Program-made: the position numbers and the translations under genes | Shown: in pieces, positions 17,599 through 26,517 of the stretch | Position numbering within the stretch: the first letter of the stretch is position 1 | How the letters are laid out: the number at the start of each line of letters is the position of its first letter | From: JALYXI01 sp963795835 | Lineage (GTDB): Bacteria; Acidobacteriota; Terriglobia; Bryobacterales; Bryobacteraceae | Direction: 5' to 3' | Length of the DNA stretch: 64,000 nt | Assembly: GCA_963795835.1 (NCBI GenBank) | Contig: CAWCJC010000009.1 | Location: 310,001 to 374,000 of the forward strand | Notes under the pieces: generated by a model | What the model was told of the DNA's origin: nothing | Databases searched by the model: none | The model's input: only the letters and a program-made list of their open reading frames with translations

Positions 17599-18057
17599 AT
17601 GTTGCTTTCCGAAGTCTTCCGCAATCTGGGGGAAGACCGTTTTGCCAAACTGCTACGTTCCATTTCCATGGGGAAACTGAAGACGTACCAGCTTTATGAG
17701 CGATTGAAGATCCGCACGCACATCGTGAAGTTGAACACGGAAAGTTTACGGAAAGCGGAGCCGCGGCTCTGGGAGCGACTGGCGACGAATGACGACGAGT
17801 ACGCTACCGATATCTCGCAAGCTATTTTGGTCTCGCATTTGGATTTAATCATCGCGGTACTGAACTTCATCGGCATTCCGCACGAAGAAGGCTTCTTCGT
17901 GAAGGATCTGGATGCAAAGAAGTATTTATCTGAAGGCTGGCAGGCGCGTGTTTACCAGGAGTTTCGGGATAAGTTTTCCGAGCCTCTGGTGCTGTTCTAT
18001 ATCAACCATCTGATCTTTGAGCTCGATAAGGACGCGGGCTTCTACCAGCCTGCCTGA
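17599..18057 (+). CDS. Conserved-looking hypothetical protein upstream of pheS
   Basis: 152 aa from ATG 17599; the longer open frame back to 17377 runs through purA and is rejected. Mostly helical, with no signal peptide or membrane segment. It begins LLSEVFRNLGEDRFAKLLRS and includes a hydrophobic helix SHLDLIIAVLNFIGIPHEEG. I do not recognise a family. The stop is 2 bp before pheS, so it is probably cotranscribed with pheST. Confidence 0.7.
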   Translation: MLLSEVFRNLGEDRFAKLLRSISMGKLKTYQLYERLKIRTHIVKLNTESLRKAEPRLWERLATNDDEYATDISQAILVSHLDLIIAVLNFIGIPHEEGFFVKDLDAKKYLSEGWQARVYQEFRDKFSEPLVLFYINHLIFELDKDAGFYQPA

Positions 18058-18059
18058 AC

Positions 18060-19088
18060 ATGCTGGAAAATCAACTCGCCGGTCTACAGACCGGAACCCT
18101 GCAGCGCATCTCTGAAGCGCCGGATCCAGCGGCTCTGGAAGCGATTCGCGTTGAGGTTTTGGGCCGCAAGGGAACACTTGCGGCAGTGTCGAAAGACATG
18201 GGCAAGATTGCAGCGGAAGAGCGCGGGCGTCTGGGCAAGCTGCTGAATGAGGCGAAAAATTCACTCGAAGCAGCGCTGTCGGTCCGGCAAGAGCAGTTCG
18301 CGGCGGCGGCTTTGGCGGAGCGGCTCGAACAGGAGTGGGTGGACCTGACGTTGCCCGCGCCTGGCATTCGTCCCGGCAACTTGCATCCGCTCACCCGTCT
18401 GCAGCAGGAGATCGAAGATCTGTTTCGCTCGCTGGGGTTTACCGTCCTTGATGGCTTCGAAGTGGAAGATGAATATCACAACTTCGATGCGCTGAACATC
18501 CCTGCCGATCATCCAGCGCGCGACATGCAGGATACGTTCTGGCTGGAAGGCGGCAAGCTGTTGCGAACTCATACGTCGCCGGTGCAGGTACGCGGGATGG
18601 AGACGCTGCCGCTACCGCTGCGCATGATCGCGCCGGGCCGCGTGTTTCGCAACGAAAGCGTCGACGCATCGCACGAGCACACGTTTTATCAGTTGGAAGG
18701 CATGATGATCGATCGCAACGTGTCGGTCGGCAATCTGATCTATTTCATGAAAACGCTGCTGAGCGAAGTGTTCGGGCGTGAGGTGACCGTGCGGCTAAGG
18801 CCCGGATTTTTCCCCTTTGTCGAGCCCGGCTTCGAGCTCGATATCCAATGCTTGATCTGCGGCGGTACAGGGTGTGCGGTGTGCAAGCAAAGCGGATGGG
18901 TGGAACTGCTGCCCTGTGGCCTGATCAACCCGCGCGTGCTTGAGATGAGCGGAATCGATTCGAACGAGTGGGGCGGGTTTGCGTTCGGGCTGGGGCTGAC
19001 GCGTCTGGTGATGATGCGCTACGGGATCGGGGATATCCGGCTGCTGATGTCGGGCGATCTGCGATTTCTGGCGCCGGCGGCCGCATGA
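18060..19088 (+). CDS. pheS: Phenylalanyl-tRNA synthetase alpha subunit
   Basis: 342 aa. An N-terminal coiled-coil arm (about 1-95) leads to the class II catalytic core with FRNESVDASHEHTFYQLEGM (motif 2) and GFAFGLGLTRLVMMRYGI (motif 3). The insert CLICGGTGCAVCKQSGW has the four-cysteine pattern often seen in PheS. Forms an alpha2-beta2 enzyme with PheT and charges tRNA-Phe. ATG 18060 lies 2 bp after the upstream stop; the end overlaps pheT (ATG 19085) by 4 bp. Confidence 0.97.
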   Translation: MLENQLAGLQTGTLQRISEAPDPAALEAIRVEVLGRKGTLAAVSKDMGKIAAEERGRLGKLLNEAKNSLEAALSVRQEQFAAAALAERLEQEWVDLTLPAPGIRPGNLHPLTRLQQEIEDLFRSLGFTVLDGFEVEDEYHNFDALNIPADHPARDMQDTFWLEGGKLLRTHTSPVQVRGMETLPLPLRMIAPGRVFRNESVDASHEHTFYQLEGMMIDRNVSVGNLIYFMKTLLSEVFGREVTVRLRPGFFPFVEPGFELDIQCLICGGTGCAVCKQSGWVELLPCGLINPRVLEMSGIDSNEWGGFAFGLGLTRLVMMRYGIGDIRLLMSGDLRFLAPAAA

Positions 19089-21338
19089 AGTTTTCGATGA
19101 ACTGGCTTCGCGAATTCGTGAAGCTTCCGGAAGATGCCGGGCTCACAATGAGCCTGATTACCACCCGCACGGCAGAGTGCGAGGGAATGGAAAGTTACGG
19201 CGAAGAAAGCGCCTCCGTGGCGACGGTGCTCAGGGCGCAACCGGTTCCCGATACTAAGCTGATGCTGGCTGAAGTGGACACGGAACGCTACGGGCGCAAG
19301 ACTTTGGTATGCGGTGCGCCGAATTGCCGAGCCGGTTTGCGCACCGCGTATCTGCCAGTCGGCAAGAAGAAGATTCAGGGCATCGAGAGCGACGGCATGC
19401 TCGCCGGGACCGATGAGTTAGGGATTAATCATGATCACGTCGGGATTGTTGAACTGGAAGGCGACTTGCCCTTACCCGATTTCATTCTGGAGATCGACAA
19501 CAAATCGTTGACCCATCGGCCGGACTTGTGGGGTCACTTCGGGATGGCGCGGGAGGTTGCGGCCATCACGGGCGGAACGCTGACAGACCCTGTCGATCTC
19601 TCTTTGTTGCCAACAGGCGCGCCTGCATTCGAAGTGGAAGGCCAGGCCGAGTTTTGCCCGCGGTTTAGCGCTTTGGTTTACGAGAACGTGAAGGTCGAGC
19701 CGTCGCCGATATGGCTGCAGTTTCGCCTGACCGCGCTCGGCATGAAGCCGATTAGCAATCTGGTCGATCTGACGAACTATGTAGCCGCGGAATTAGCACA
19801 ACCGATGCATGCATACGATCGCGCGCTGCTCCACGGCAACAAGCTGACAGCCCGATTGGCGCACCAGGGTGAGCGCGTCATGGCGCTCAACAAGGAAGAA
19901 TACGAGCTGACCACTTCGAATCTGGTAATTGCGGATGGGACGGGGCCCGTGGGAATCGCGGGAGTGATCGGCGGCCTGGACAGCTCGATTCGCGAAAGCA
20001 CAACAACGGTGGTTTTCGAGGCCGCCAACTTCCACGCTTCCAGCGTTCGCAAGACTTCATCCGCGCTCAAGATTCGCACCGATGCTTCGATGCGTTTCGA
20101 GAAATCGCAAGACCCGGAGAACACGGTCCGCGCGCTAGCAAGAACCATCGCGCTGATGAAGATTATCTGTCCGGAAGCGCGGCTGGTGGGTGGGTTAATC
20201 GATTGGAAGGTGGAGCATCCGGCACCCTCGCCCCTTTCGCTCGATGGCAATTGGCTGAATCGTAAGCTCGGTCGTGAAGTGGAAGGCGTGCGGGTGCGTT
20301 CGATTCTGGAGAGCCTGGGCTTCCGCGTTACAGGCGATTGGCCGAGCCTGACCGTGACCGTTCCTTCCTGGCGCGCGACCAAGGATGTCAACACCCCCGA
20401 CGATCTGGTGGAGGAAGTAGGCCGCATGATCGGGTATGAGACAATCCCGCCGGTCGCGCCCTCCGTGCTCTCGACGGTGCCGCCCGATTCACCCGAACGG
20501 TTATATCTACGCCGCGTTCGCGCGCTGGCCGCGTCGCAAGGCTTTACCGAGGTTTACAACTATTCGTTCCTGAGCGAAGAGCAGGCGTCCTTTTTGGGCT
20601 TTGAGCCGGCAAAGCTGGTTCGCGTTCTGAATCCCATCGCGCAAAATCAGAGTTTAATGCGGCCGTCCCTGCTTCCGGGTATTTACGCGAACCTGGTTGA
20701 AAATAGAAAGCACCAGGAACAGTTCCGCTTCTTTGAAATCGGGCGCGAGATCCATAAGCGTCCGGAACCTGAACTGCCGGATGAAGTGCAGCATCTGGTG
20801 CTGGCGATCTATGGCGAGGAAGGGGCGTTGCTGGAGTTGAAGCGTGTGGCCCAATCGCTCGGGAGCGACATTCAGGTTCGCGCTGCCGAAGCGCGGGCCT
20901 TCGAGCATCCACGGCGTGCGGGCGAGGTTCTGGCCGGGAGTGTCGTGGTGGGGCGGTTGTTCGAAATGCATCCAAGCTATATCGAAGGCCGTGCCGCGGT
21001 ACTCGATCTGGATTTGCGCTTGTTGCGCGGCTTCGACACGAACACGGCCCGCTATCCCGCGCCGAAGAAATACCCTTCGACAGCATTCGATCTGTCGGTG
21101 ATCGCGCCACCTCGAGAGCCCGTTGGCGACCTTCTTCGCCGCATGCAGGTGCTTGCCGGGCCGCTGCTCGAACACATTGCCTACTTGCGGCAGTACGCTA
21201 AATCCGATCGGAAGAGCGTGACATTCCGTTTCACTCTTGACTTCGCCGGATCGCACGCTCTCCACAGACGAAGCGACCGCCGTTCGCGCTGCTGTGATCG
21301 ACGGCATGCGCGGTTTAGGATACGATCTGACCGTATGA
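19085..21338 (+). CDS. pheT: Phenylalanyl-tRNA synthetase beta subunit (one apparent frameshift)
   Basis: Starts MKFSMNWLREFVKLP and carries the tRNA-binding, B3/B4 and B5 domains (for example DNKSLTHRPDLWGHFGMAREVA and SSALKIRTDASMRFEKSQDPE). In the single open frame it would run on into the enolase-family gene at codon 21236-21238. Removing one T there restores the FDX-ACB C-terminus (TSPDRTLSTDEATAVRAAVI, then GMRGLGYDLTV) and stops at TGA 21336-21338, giving 750 aa. An essential gene broken this way points to a base-calling error rather than decay. The restored stop overlaps the next ATG (ATGA). Confidence 0.9.
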
Positions 21339-22552
21339 TGAAACGTCGCGCTTTTCTTTCCGCCGCGGGTACCGCCGCAGTCGTGCCCCGCATCCATGCG
21401 GCGCCGGCAAACCCGGGGCCGATGAAGATTACCCGGATCCGCTATTACAAGAACCCGCGCGGCCGCCCCATTTTCAATCAGAGCTACAACATCGTGACGG
21501 TCGAGACCGACGCCGGGATCACGGGCATCGGCGAAGGCGGATCGAAGGACACGGTGGAGCAGTGCGGCGCCATGATCATCGGCGAAGACCCTTCCCGCAT
21601 CGATCATCTTTGGCAGATGATGTACCGCGGCTATTTCTATCCGGCCGGACGCGAGAAGCTGGATGCCTTGGGCGCGATCGATCTGGCGTTGTGGGACATC
21701 AAGGGCAAGGCGCTGGGCGTACCTGTTTACGAATTGCTGGGAGGTGCGCAACGCAATCATTGCGAGTGCTACGCGACCAGCTTCCCGAACAAAGGCAGCT
21801 TGAAGGAATCTGCCCGCCAGTGCATCGAGATGGGCTTTCGTGCGTATCGCTACGCCACTGCCGACCCCGGCCCGGGCAAAGCGTTCAACTCGCACCAGAT
21901 TGTCCGCACGACACATGAGAACTGCGAACAGATTCGCGAGGGCGTGGGCAAGGATGGCGATTGGGCTCTCGATTTCCACACGCGTCTTGATCTTCCCGAT
22001 GCAGTGCGCCTGGCAACTTTGATCGAACCGCTGGAACCGTACTTCGCCGAAGACCTGATTCGCTCGGAAAACCCAGGCGTGTATAAGGAATTGCGGCAGA
22101 AGGTGAAAGTGCCGATTGCGGTGGGTGAGCAGTTCGGATCGAAGTGGGACGTGAACGATCTGATTGAGCAACAGCTGATCGACTATAGCCGCATGACGTT
22201 GCCGAACGTGGGCGGCATCACGGAGTTCATGAAGATTGCGGCGTTATGCGAGACGCATTATGTCGGGCTGATTCCGCATTTCACGGGGCCGTTGAGCGAG
22301 GCGGCGCTGGTGCATGCCTGCGGCGCGTTCTCCGGACCGGTACTGATGGAGATGACAGGAACGGGTCCGCAGGCCGAACCGCATCTGCCCGTCTGCGCGG
22401 ATTGGAATAAGGGCAAGCTGATGTTGAACCGGAGGCCGGGTCTGGGGGTGGAACTCGATACGAAGCCTCTTCAGTTACAGGCGGAGATTACGGAACGCTA
22501 TCGCGTGACGCCGATCTTTGAGCGGCCGGATGGGTCGATTACGAACTGGTAA
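21338..22552 (+). CDS. Enolase-superfamily (mandelate racemase/muconate lactonizing) enzyme, Tat-exported
   Basis: 404 aa from ATG 21338 (another ATG lies at 21335). The N-terminus KRRAFLSAAGTAAVVPRIHA is a twin-arginine-type signal. Capping domain to about residue 150, then the barrel with metal ligands in ALDFHTRLD, YFAEDLIR and IAVGEQFGS, and the histidine base in GLIPHFTGPL. This matches sugar-acid dehydratase/cycloisomerase branches (galactonate dehydratase-like). The exact substrate cannot be assigned. Coupled to pheT by an overlapping start. The reading-through ORF that appears to fuse it to PheT is an artefact of the pheT frameshift. Confidence 0.82.
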   Translation: MKRRAFLSAAGTAAVVPRIHAAPANPGPMKITRIRYYKNPRGRPIFNQSYNIVTVETDAGITGIGEGGSKDTVEQCGAMIIGEDPSRIDHLWQMMYRGYFYPAGREKLDALGAIDLALWDIKGKALGVPVYELLGGAQRNHCECYATSFPNKGSLKESARQCIEMGFRAYRYATADPGPGKAFNSHQIVRTTHENCEQIREGVGKDGDWALDFHTRLDLPDAVRLATLIEPLEPYFAEDLIRSENPGVYKELRQKVKVPIAVGEQFGSKWDVNDLIEQQLIDYSRMTLPNVGGITEFMKIAALCETHYVGLIPHFTGPLSEAALVHACGAFSGPVLMEMTGTGPQAEPHLPVCADWNKGKLMLNRRPGLGVELDTKPLQLQAEITERYRVTPIFERPDGSITNW

Positions 22553-22579
22553 GAGCGAGAAGCGCCAGCCAGAATACTC

Positions 22580-23143
22580 CTAAACCGCCAGAATCTCTTT
22601 CTCTTTGGTCTTGGCGGCCGCGTCCAGTTTCTGGATATGGGCGTCGGTCATCTTCTGAATATCCGCCGTGCTGGCGCGCTCTTCGTCTTCCGCGATTGTC
22701 TTGTCTTTCGCCAACTTCTTCAACTGCTCATTGGCGTCGCGCCGGATGTTGCGGATTGAGACGCGGTGGTCTTCCGCCAACCCGTGCAGCCGTTTCACCA
22801 GTTCCTTGCGGCGCTCCTCGGTTAGCGGGGGAATCGGCAGGCGAATCTGCTTGCCATCGTTCGCAGGATTCAGCCCAATATCGGAATTCCGAATTGCTTT
22901 TTCGATAGCGCTCAAAACGCTTGCATCCCAGGGCTGTATCGTGATCAACGCCGGTTCGGGGACGTGAAGGTTCGCAACCTGGTTCAACGGAGTCGGCGTG
23001 CCGTAGTAATCCACGCGGATGTGATCAAGGATGCTGATCGTAGCCCGGCCTGTGCGGATGGCCGACATATCGTGAGAAAGCGCCTGAACGGCGTTTTCCA
23101 TCTTCGTGCGCGCTTGCGCTTCGATTTCTTTAACGGTGGGCAT
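22580..23143 (-). CDS. frr: Ribosome recycling factor
   Basis: 187 aa from ATG 23143, starting PTVKEIEAQARTKMENAVQAL; an upstream in-frame start at 23173 would overlap pyrH. Conserved blocks RTGRATISILDHIRVDYYG and RRKELVKRLHGLAEDHRVSI are present, with a helical C-terminus ending KTKEKEILAV. Splits post-termination ribosomes together with EF-G. Last gene of the rpsB-tsf-pyrH-frr operon, 1 bp after the pyrH stop. Confidence 0.96.
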   Translation of the reverse strand: MPTVKEIEAQARTKMENAVQALSHDMSAIRTGRATISILDHIRVDYYGTPTPLNQVANLHVPEPALITIQPWDASVLSAIEKAIRNSDIGLNPANDGKQIRLPIPPLTEERRKELVKRLHGLAEDHRVSIRNIRRDANEQLKKLAKDKTIAEDEERASTADIQKMTDAHIQKLDAAAKTKEKEILAV

Positions 23144-23144
23144 G

Positions 23145-23852
23145 TTATCGGATGACGGTGCCGATGGGCTCACCCATCGACATTCGCATTATATTTCCAG
23201 GAGTGTTGAGATTGAAAACCAGGATCGGCAGTTTGTTGTCTCGGCACATTGCGATGGAGGTGGAGTCCATGACGCCCAAAGATTGCGAAAGCACTTCGGT
23301 GTACGTGATTTCCTTGTACATCACTGCGTCGGTATGCTTCATGGGGTCTTTGTCATAGACGCCATCCACTTTCGTTGCCTTTGCAATTACTTCAGCGCGA
23401 ATTTCCAAAGCCCGCAGCGTTGCCGCGGTATCGGTGGAGAAATACGGATTGGAGGTACCCGCCGCAAATATGACTACCCGGCCCTTTTCCAGATGGCGAA
23501 TAGCGCGGCGGCGGATATAAGGCTCGCATACCTGATGCATTTCGATCGCGCTCATTACGCGCGTGTGGCAGCCCAGGTGTTCCAGCGCATCCTGCATGGC
23601 GAGCGAGTTGATTACAGTCGCCAGCATTCCCATGTGATCGCCCGTGACGCGATCCATGTTTTTTGCCGCAAGCGCAATGCCTCGAAAAATATTGCCACCC
23701 CCAATCACGAGGCCGACTTGCAAGCCTTTGTCCGCGATCGCGGCAACTTCTGCTGCCAACCCTTTCACACGCTCGGCATCCACCCCGAAAGTGCCCAGCC
23801 CGGCCATCGCTTCACCGCTGAGCTTGAGGAGGATTCGTCCGTATTGGGCCAT
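23145..23852 (-). CDS. pyrH: UMP kinase
   Basis: 235 aa, the usual length. Starts AQYGRILLKLSGEAMAG, with GLVIGGGNIFRG, GTSNPYFSTDTAATLRA and DGVYDKDPMKH; these are the amino-acid-kinase fold signatures of bacterial PyrH. Converts UMP to UDP with ATP. Sits between tsf and frr in the conserved bacterial order, 1 bp from each. Confidence 0.97.
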   Translation of the reverse strand: MAQYGRILLKLSGEAMAGLGTFGVDAERVKGLAAEVAAIADKGLQVGLVIGGGNIFRGIALAAKNMDRVTGDHMGMLATVINSLAMQDALEHLGCHTRVMSAIEMHQVCEPYIRRRAIRHLEKGRVVIFAAGTSNPYFSTDTAATLRALEIRAEVIAKATKVDGVYDKDPMKHTDAVMYKEITYTEVLSQSLGVMDSTSIAMCRDNKLPILVFNLNTPGNIMRMSMGEPIGTVIR

Positions 23853-23853
23853 G

Positions 23854-24483
23854 CTATTCCGCGGCTTCAGGTGCTTCGGGAGCCGCGGTTTCTCCCACTT
23901 TGAAGCGGGAGAAGCGGGCGACGCTGATGTTCTCGCCCAGCTTGGCGATTTTAGACTTGATGACCTGGTCGACGGTCATCGTGCCCTCTTTGACATAAGG
24001 CTGCTCATAAAGGCAGACTTCTTCGTAAAACTTGGCCATGCGCCCTTCGACGATCTTTTCGGCGACTTTCTCCGGCTTGCCTTCGTTCATGGCGCGGGCT
24101 TTCTGAATGTCTTTTTCCTTGGCAAGCGCAGCTTCGGAAACATCTTCTTTGCGGATGAACTGCGGATCGGCGGCGGCGATGTGCATCGCCAAGTCGCGCG
24201 CCAGATCCTGAAAATCGTCTGTTCGGGCAACGAAATCGGACTCGCAGTTGACTTCGACCAGAACGCCCAATTGCCCGCCCGGATGAATGTAGTGAGAAAT
24301 CAGGCCTTGGCGCGTGGCGCGGCTGGCTTTCTTATTTGCGCTGGAGATTCCGCGTTTCCGCAGAACCACTTCCGCTTCCGCGATGTTGCCATTCGCTTCT
24401 TTTAAGGCGCTCTTGCACTCCATCATTCCGGCACCGGAACGCTCGCGCAATTCCTTGACCTGCTGTGCGGTAATTTCAGCCAT
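23854..24483 (-). CDS. tsf: Elongation factor Ts
   Basis: 209 aa. N-terminal UBA-like segment EITAQQVKELRERSGAGMME, then the core with VEVNCESDFVARTDDFQDLA and KEGTMTVDQVIKSKIAKLGE near the end. Nucleotide exchange factor for EF-Tu. Of the shorter EF-Ts type. Its ATG at 24483 abuts the rpsB stop at 24484. Confidence 0.97.
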   Translation of the reverse strand: MAEITAQQVKELRERSGAGMMECKSALKEANGNIAEAEVVLRKRGISSANKKASRATRQGLISHYIHPGGQLGVLVEVNCESDFVARTDDFQDLARDLAMHIAAADPQFIRKEDVSEAALAKEKDIQKARAMNEGKPEKVAEKIVEGRMAKFYEEVCLYEQPYVKEGTMTVDQVIKSKIAKLGENISVARFSRFKVGETAAPEAPEAAE

Positions 24484-25335
24484 TTAGGCGAGCTCCTGGT
24501 CGCCACGGGGAGAGGGGTCTTCGCCCATCAGGCTCTCCGCCATGATCTGTTCGTTGAATTTCGGATCGACGTACTCAGTGTATTCGGGGATGGATTCATC
24601 GGCCGGAGTTTCGTCGGTGATGATCTTCTCGGCGGTGAAATCCTGCTCTGTCGCCAGGGCGCGGCCTTCGATTACGGAATCGGAAATTTTGGTTGTGAAG
24701 AGCCGGATGGCGCGCAGGGCATCGTCATTGCCAGGAATCACCCAATCCACCTCTTCGGGATCGCAATTGGTGTCGACGATGGCGACCACCGGAATACCCA
24801 GGCGGCGCGCCTCTTTCACAGCGATGGCTTCCTTGTTGGAATCGATGACAAAGAGCACATCGGGGAGGCCGGGCATGTCCTTGATTCCGGCGAGATTCAT
24901 TTCGAGCTGTTTGCGCTCGCGCTCAAGCCGGATTACTTCCTTCTTGGGACGCGCTTCGTAGCCGCCATCAGTCGACATCTGGTCGAGCTCTTTCAGGCGC
25001 TTGATGGACTTTTGCACAGTGGCCATGTTGGTCAGCAACCCACCCAGCCAGCGCTGATTGATGTAGTACATCTGGCAGCGGGTGGCTTCTTCGGCGATGG
25101 CTTCCTGCGCCTGGCGCTTGGTTCCGACGAACAGGACATTCTTCCCCTGCGCGGCCATTTCGCCGACAAAACGCGCGGCGTCTTTGAACAGCTTGAGGGT
25201 CTTCTGGAGATCGATGATGTAAATGCCGTTGCGTTCGCCGAAGATGTATTCCTTCATCTTGGGATTCCAACGCTTGGTCTGGTGCCCGAAGTGAACACCG
25301 GCTTCGAGCAGTTCTTTCATGGAGATAGCGGGCAA
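24484..25335 (-). CDS. rpsB: 30S ribosomal protein S2
   Basis: 283 aa. Starts PAISMKELLEAGVHFGHQTK and contains RWLGGLLTNMATVQKSIKRL and LPDVLFVIDSNKE, all S2 blocks; the C-terminus is extended and acidic. The start is TTG at 25335, preceded by AAGGA at a normal distance; an ATG at 25320 is inside the conserved N-terminus and is less likely. First gene after a terminator that separates it from rpsI. The leader holds an inverted repeat TGCACA/TGTGCA (25350-25363). Confidence 0.97.
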   Translation of the reverse strand: MPAISMKELLEAGVHFGHQTKRWNPKMKEYIFGERNGIYIIDLQKTLKLFKDAARFVGEMAAQGKNVLFVGTKRQAQEAIAEEATRCQMYYINQRWLGGLLTNMATVQKSIKRLKELDQMSTDGGYEARPKKEVIRLERERKQLEMNLAGIKDMPGLPDVLFVIDSNKEAIAVKEARRLGIPVVAIVDTNCDPEEVDWVIPGNDDALRAIRLFTTKISDSVIEGRALATEQDFTAEKIITDETPADESIPEYTEYVDPKFNEQIMAESLMGEDPSPRGDQELA

Positions 25336-25423
25336 ATGAGATTCCTTGGTGCACAGTTGTGCAGGGTTAGGGTGGAGGGGGTGGGACTCTTAAGACCGTC
25401 TGACAACCACGGCAGAGAACCGC

Positions 25424-25453
25424 AAAACAAGGAGCGCCGCTGGGTGGCGCTCC
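25424..25453 (-). terminator. Intrinsic terminator after rpsI
   Basis: Perfect 8-bp stem GGAGCGCC/GGCGCTCC at 25431-25453 with a 7-nt loop. Read on the minus strand it is followed by TTGTTTT (25424-25430). It lies 16 bp beyond the rpsI stop and about 95 bp before rpsB, and so splits rplM-rpsI from rpsB-tsf-pyrH-frr. Confidence 0.75.
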
Positions 25454-25468
25454 CGAGTGAACAGTTGG

Positions 25469-25870
25469 TTACCGCTTGGAGAACTGGAACCGCTTGCGGG
25501 CGCCCTTCTGCCCGTACTTCTTGCGCTCATGCTTGCGCGGATCGCGCGTCAGGAAGCCGGCTGTTTTCAGGGCGGGACGAAGCTCCGCATTAAACTGCAC
25601 CAAAGCGCGGGAAATTCCGAGACGGATGGCTCCGGCCTGGCCGATGAAGCCGCCGCCATTCGCAAGCACCAGAACATCGAACTTGTCCAACATTTCCGTA
25701 GCAACCAACGGCTGCTTTACAGGAAACCGTGCCGCATCCGTGGGGAAGTAATGGCTGAGTTCGCGGCCGTTGATTTTGATGGCTCCCGTGCCGGGACGGA
25801 GGAACACGCGGGCGATCGCTTTCTTGCGGCGGCCGGTGCCCAAGTACTGGGTGATCTGTTTTATTGCCAT
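25469..25870 (-). CDS. rpsI: 30S ribosomal protein S9
   Basis: 133 aa. IKQITQYLGTGRRKKAIARV at the start, LANGGGFIGQAGAIRLGISR in the middle, and the lysine/arginine-rich tail RKKYGQKGARKRFQFSKR that reaches the P-site tRNA. Directly follows rplM (2 bp), the usual bacterial pair. Confidence 0.97.
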   Translation of the reverse strand: MAIKQITQYLGTGRRKKAIARVFLRPGTGAIKINGRELSHYFPTDAARFPVKQPLVATEMLDKFDVLVLANGGGFIGQAGAIRLGISRALVQFNAELRPALKTAGFLTRDPRKHERKKYGQKGARKRFQFSKR

Positions 25871-25872
25871 GA

Positions 25873-26337
25873 TTACGATGCTTTGCTTTCCTGAACAGGC
25901 TTCACGTTAACTTCTTTTGCGACAGGTTTTTGGGCAATGTGCGGATGCTTGTCGCCTGCATACACATTGAGCTTGCGGTACATCTGCTTGCCCATTTTCG
26001 ATTTCGGCAGCATGCCGAAAATCGCATCTTCCACCATGCGCTGCGGGCGGGTAGACCGAACGCGCTGCAAAGTCCGCTCAACCAGGCCGCCCGGATAACC
26101 GGTGAAATGGCGATACACCTTCTGGCCCTCCTTCTTACCTGTGAGGACAATTTTCTGCGCGTTGATGACAATGACGTGGTCGCCCGCGTCAATGAAAGGG
26201 GTGTAGTTGGTCTTATGCTTCCCCATCAACATGGAAGCCGCGAGACTGGCCACCTTGCCTAAAACCTTGCCTTCGGCGTCAATCACATGCCATTGGCGCG
26301 GAACGGCATTTTTCGTTGGAAACTGCGTGGTACTCAT
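25873..26337 (-). CDS. rplM: 50S ribosomal protein L13
   Basis: 154 aa. Contains WHVIDAEGKVLGKVASLAA, HKTNYTPFIDAGDHVIVINA and KVYRHFTGYPGG, the L13 signatures. First gene of the rplM-rpsI operon; a good promoter lies 40-68 bp upstream on the minus strand, and GGAG precedes the ATG. Confidence 0.97.
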   Translation of the reverse strand: MSTTQFPTKNAVPRQWHVIDAEGKVLGKVASLAASMLMGKHKTNYTPFIDAGDHVIVINAQKIVLTGKKEGQKVYRHFTGYPGGLVERTLQRVRSTRPQRMVEDAIFGMLPKSKMGKQMYRKLNVYAGDKHPHIAQKPVAKEVNVKPVQESKAS

Positions 26338-26376
26338 TTAGGACACACTTCTCCGGATCTAGGTGCTTACCAAATC

Positions 26377-26405
26377 AGGTTAGCCGCTGTTTACCCGATT
26401 GTCAA
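26377..26405 (-). promoter_or_regulatory. Probable sigma-70 promoter of rplM-rpsI
   Basis: On the minus strand a perfect TTGACA (-35, 26405-26400) and TAACCT (-10, 26382-26377) are separated by 17 bp and end 39 bp before the rplM ATG. The -10 is weak but the spacing and position fit. Confidence 0.55.
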
Positions 26406-26517
26406 ACTGGTGGTAATTTGGGGAGGCCCGGACAACTTGTCCTCCTATAACCGTCCGGTGACTGGCCGTCACTTCCGCATCTTCTACCTTGTGAAGGAAA
26501 CCGCCTTTCGGCAAACC

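Noticed and set aside
21230..21245. Programmed frameshift like that of prfB
   Set aside because: No in-frame stop follows the slippery-looking CTT, no Shine-Dalgarno-like stimulator is evident, and similar one-base shifts occur in many unrelated genes here.
19085..22552. A single PheT-enolase fusion protein
   Set aside because: The linking segment (HALHRRSDRRSRCC and on) is meaningless, while the other frame gives the exact PheT C-terminus and a stop overlapping the next start.
25350..25363. S2-binding autoregulatory RNA in the rpsB leader
   Set aside because: Only a short inverted repeat TGCACA/TGTGCA with a 2-nt centre is visible; too small to support an RNA regulator.
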